From contig CAKUTF010000002.1 in the NCBI GenBank assembly GCA_934691725.1, forward strand, positions 62,001-126,000: DNA of 64,000 bases, given 5' to 3'. This document shows positions 61,988 through 64,000 of this stretch, piece by piece; the stretch's first letter is position 1, and the number at the start of each line of letters is the position of its first letter. The notes under the pieces were generated by a model that was given only the letters and a program-made list of their open reading frames with translations, was not told where the DNA came from and made no database searches. This stretch comes from an uncultured Fibrobacter sp. (lineage in GTDB: Bacteria; Fibrobacterota; Fibrobacteria; Fibrobacterales; Fibrobacteraceae). The position numbers and the translations under genes were made by a program.

Positions 61988-64000
61988 TTAGCCGTTGTCC
62001 CCCACAAACTCGCGCGCGTTGCGGAAGAGCTTCATCCACGGACCGTCTTCGCCCCAATCCGCCGGATGCCAGCTGTATTGCACGGTGCGGAACACGCGTT
62101 CGGGGTGCGGCATCATGATGAGCGCGCGACCGTCCTTGCTCGTGAGGCCTGTAATTCCAAAAGGCGAGCCGTTCGGATTCAGCGGATAACGTTCGGTGTA
62201 AGCGTGTTTGCCATCGACATAGCGAAGGCTCACAAGCCCCGTCTTCAGACAGGCTTCGGCTGCGTCACGGCTTGCAAATTCCGCGCGACCTTCCCCATGC
62301 GCCACGGCAATCGGGAGTACGGAACCGGCCATTCCCTTGAGCAGCACAGCGGGCGTTTCCTCGACCTTGAGGCTCACGAATCGCGCTTCGAAACGTTCCG
62401 AAGTGTTCTGCACGAAACGCGGCCAATGTTCCGCGCCCGGAATCAAGTCCTTCAAATTCGAAACCATCTGGCAACCGTTGCAGACGCCGAGCGTGAACGT
62501 GTCCCTTCGATGGAAGAACGTTTCGAATTCCTTTCGGGCCTTTTCGTTAAAGAGGATGCTCTTCGCCCAGCCTTCGCCTGCGCCGAGAACGTCGCCGTAG
62601 CTGAAGCCGCCACAAGCAACAAGCCCACGGAATTCCCGCAGGGAAACTTTTCCGGAAAGGATATCGGTCATGTGGACGTCGATGGATTCAAAACCGGCAC
62701 GGTCAAAGGCAGCCGCCATTTCGACTTCGCCGTTGATTCCCTGCTCGCGGAGAATCGCCATTTTCGGACGGCTCGCGTAATCCTTCTTCATGCGAACATC
62801 GAACGTAAGCTTCGGGGAAATTCCCGGATCATCCTGTTCAAGCTTCAGCCGGTATTCGCTTTCCGCACATTCGGGGTTGTCGCGAAGCTTTGCAATGCGA
62901 CGCGTCGTATCGCTCCAAATGGCGCGCAGTTCCGAAAGTCCTTCCGCATAATCGCCGACAGTAAACTTGTACGAATCGTTGAGCGTTCCGATATCGCTTA
63001 CGACACCATCTAGACCAGCCGCGACAAAGGCATCCTTCACTGCCTGGACATTTTCATCCGCGACCTGGATGACCGCGCCGAGTTCTTCGTTGAAAAGTTT
63101 TTCCACATCGGTCCCCGGAAGAGCGGAGATGTCCAGGGAAACGCCGACATGTCCCGCAAACGCCATTTCCAGAGCCGTCACGAAAAGACCGCCATCCGAC
63201 TTGTCATGGTAAGCGAGAATTTTCCCTTCGCGGTTAAGCTTCTGGATCGTTTCGAAGAACGCGCGGAGTTCCTTGGCGCTATCGACATCCGGAGCGGCAT
63301 TTCCGAGTTCGCAGAAAACCTGGGCCGCGATTGAAGCCCCCATGCGGTTCTTTCCGCGCGAAAGGTCGATGAGAAGCAAACGGGAATTTTTCCGCTGGAG
63401 CATCGGGGTGAGCGTTCCTCGGACATCGGAAACAGGGGCAAACGCGCTGATGACAACCGAAATCGGAGCTGTCACGTTGTGCTTTCCCTTTTCGTCTTCC
63501 CAGACGGTACTCATACTCATCGAATCCTTTCCGACCGGAATCGTAATTCCGAGTTCCGGGCAGAGTTCCATCCCGATGGCCTGCACGGCTTCATAGAGGT
63601 CCGCGCCGTCCCCCTCGTAATTGGGAGAAGCCATCCAGTTTGCAGACAAATTAATCCGTCCCATGTCGTCGATGCGGGCTGCGACCATATTCGTAAGAGC
63701 CTCGGCGACAGCCATCCGGGCACTCGCCGACGGAGAAATCAGCGCAACCGGGGCGCGCTCGCCGATACTCATCGCTTCGCCTTCGTAAGAATCGAGCGTC
63801 GCAGTAGTCACGGCGACATCCGCCACAGGAACCTGCCACGGCCCGACCATCTGGTCGCGGGCGATCATGCCGGTCACGGAACGGTCGCCAATTGTAATCA
63901 GGAACGTCTTGTCGGCAACGCTAGGACTTGCGAGAACGCGCCCGGCGATTTCGGCAATCGACCGGGAATTCAAAATCTCTGTCGGAGCGAGCGGACGCTT
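61988..64000 (-). CDS. purL: phosphoribosylformylglycinamidine synthase, C-terminal part
   Basis: 670 residues of the large, single-chain PurL type; the frame is open to the window edge, so the N-terminal half lies outside. It converts FGAR to FGAM in purine synthesis. Visible are KTFLITIGDRSVTGMIARDQMVGPWQ and SIGERAPVALI (AIR-synthase-like ATPase part), the LTIP-like region ITIPVGKDSMSM, and a C-terminal glutaminase with the cysteine in GVCNGCQMVSNL and PHPERVF. The fused GATase shows the long form rather than the small PurL/PurQ/PurS system. Confidence 0.95.
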   Translation of the reverse strand, partial: KRPLAPTEILNSRSIAEIAGRVLASPSVADKTFLITIGDRSVTGMIARDQMVGPWQVPVADVAVTTATLDSYEGEAMSIGERAPVALISPSASARMAVAEALTNMVAARIDDMGRINLSANWMASPNYEGDGADLYEAVQAIGMELCPELGITIPVGKDSMSMSTVWEDEKGKHNVTAPISVVISAFAPVSDVRGTLTPMLQRKNSRLLLIDLSRGKNRMGASIAAQVFCELGNAAPDVDSAKELRAFFETIQKLNREGKILAYHDKSDGGLFVTALEMAFAGHVGVSLDISALPGTDVEKLFNEELGAVIQVADENVQAVKDAFVAAGLDGVVSDIGTLNDSYKFTVGDYAEGLSELRAIWSDTTRRIAKLRDNPECAESEYRLKLEQDDPGISPKLTFDVRMKKDYASRPKMAILREQGINGEVEMAAAFDRAGFESIDVHMTDILSGKVSLREFRGLVACGGFSYGDVLGAGEGWAKSILFNEKARKEFETFFHRRDTFTLGVCNGCQMVSNLKDLIPGAEHWPRFVQNTSERFEARFVSLKVEETPAVLLKGMAGSVLPIAVAHGEGRAEFASRDAAEACLKTGLVSLRYVDGKHAYTERYPLNPNGSPFGITGLTSKDGRALIMMPHPERVFRTVQYSWHPADWGEDGPWMKLFRNAREFVGDNG

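Overview
The window looks like chromosome of a Fibrobacteraceae-type bacterium (Fibrobacterota), inferred from gene content and not from any search. Pointers are three secreted mannanase-type enzymes (two GH26, one GH5) sharing one C-terminal domain, poly-serine linkers in a giant surface protein, LL-diaminopimelate aminotransferase (DapL), a Gram-negative envelope (LpxC, FabZ, many lipoproteins), and bacterial XPB. Genes are tightly packed with many 4-nt ATGA overlaps. Several genes lack a Shine-Dalgarno and carry a TANNNT box 6-9 nt before the ATG, as expected for leaderless mRNAs. There is no rRNA, CRISPR array or recognisable insertion sequence; two tRNAs are present.

Layout. 0.2-8.7 kb: thiE, tRNA-Gly, asnS, a TlpA-like thioredoxin, dapL, a TPR membrane protein, tRNA-Thr, an XPB helicase and a MATE exporter. 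8.7-11.7 kb: a RepA-like primase/ATPase followed by a degenerate m5U-methyltransferase-like protein. 11.8-18.4 kb: a compact operon of LysM protein, 54-aa membrane protein, histidine kinase, response regulator and beta-propeller protein. 18.5-25.5 kb: peptide-binding lipoprotein, pssA, the ruvC/M15/M14 operon, ychF and a lipoprotein. 25.5-30.7 kb: a reverse-strand operon starting with a degenerate primase-helicase and ending with GH8. 30.8-37.2 kb: the mannanase cluster. 37.2-43.6 kb: lipoprotein, Nudix, lpxC, fabZ, a release-factor-like protein, nfeD and trpS. 43.7-44.8 kb: an Rpn-type nuclease. 44.9-54.0 kb: a four-gene minor-pilin operon whose last member is a 2239-aa giant. 54.1-58.0 kb: dnaA and a UvrD-PlsC fusion. 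59.0-60.8 kb: flippase-like and methyltransferase pair. 61.0-64.0 kb: an RpoD-like sigma factor behind a sigma-54-type promoter, and the 3' part of purL.

The most unusual material is noncoding. Five intergenic regions (1-245, 23.15-23.49, 34.90-35.25, 40.36-41.04, 58.08-58.98 kb) hold one composite repeat family. It has degenerate 7-nt repeats cut into modules by a palindromic GACGTC-like separator, with separator spacing falling into classes of about 30, 36 and 50 nt. Beside them are ATTCCC hairpins whose stems vary with base-pair compensation, and a GCTAGCGAGCTTGTCGAGCTA-type tail. A 75-nt stretch is identical in inverted orientation at 35041-35115 and 40609-40683, so the 5.5 kb between them could invert. 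Among proteins, the UvrD-PlsC fusion, the giant PilX-like pilin with mosaic base composition, and two chromosomal replication-type proteins, one with clearly eroded catalytic motifs, deserve most attention.
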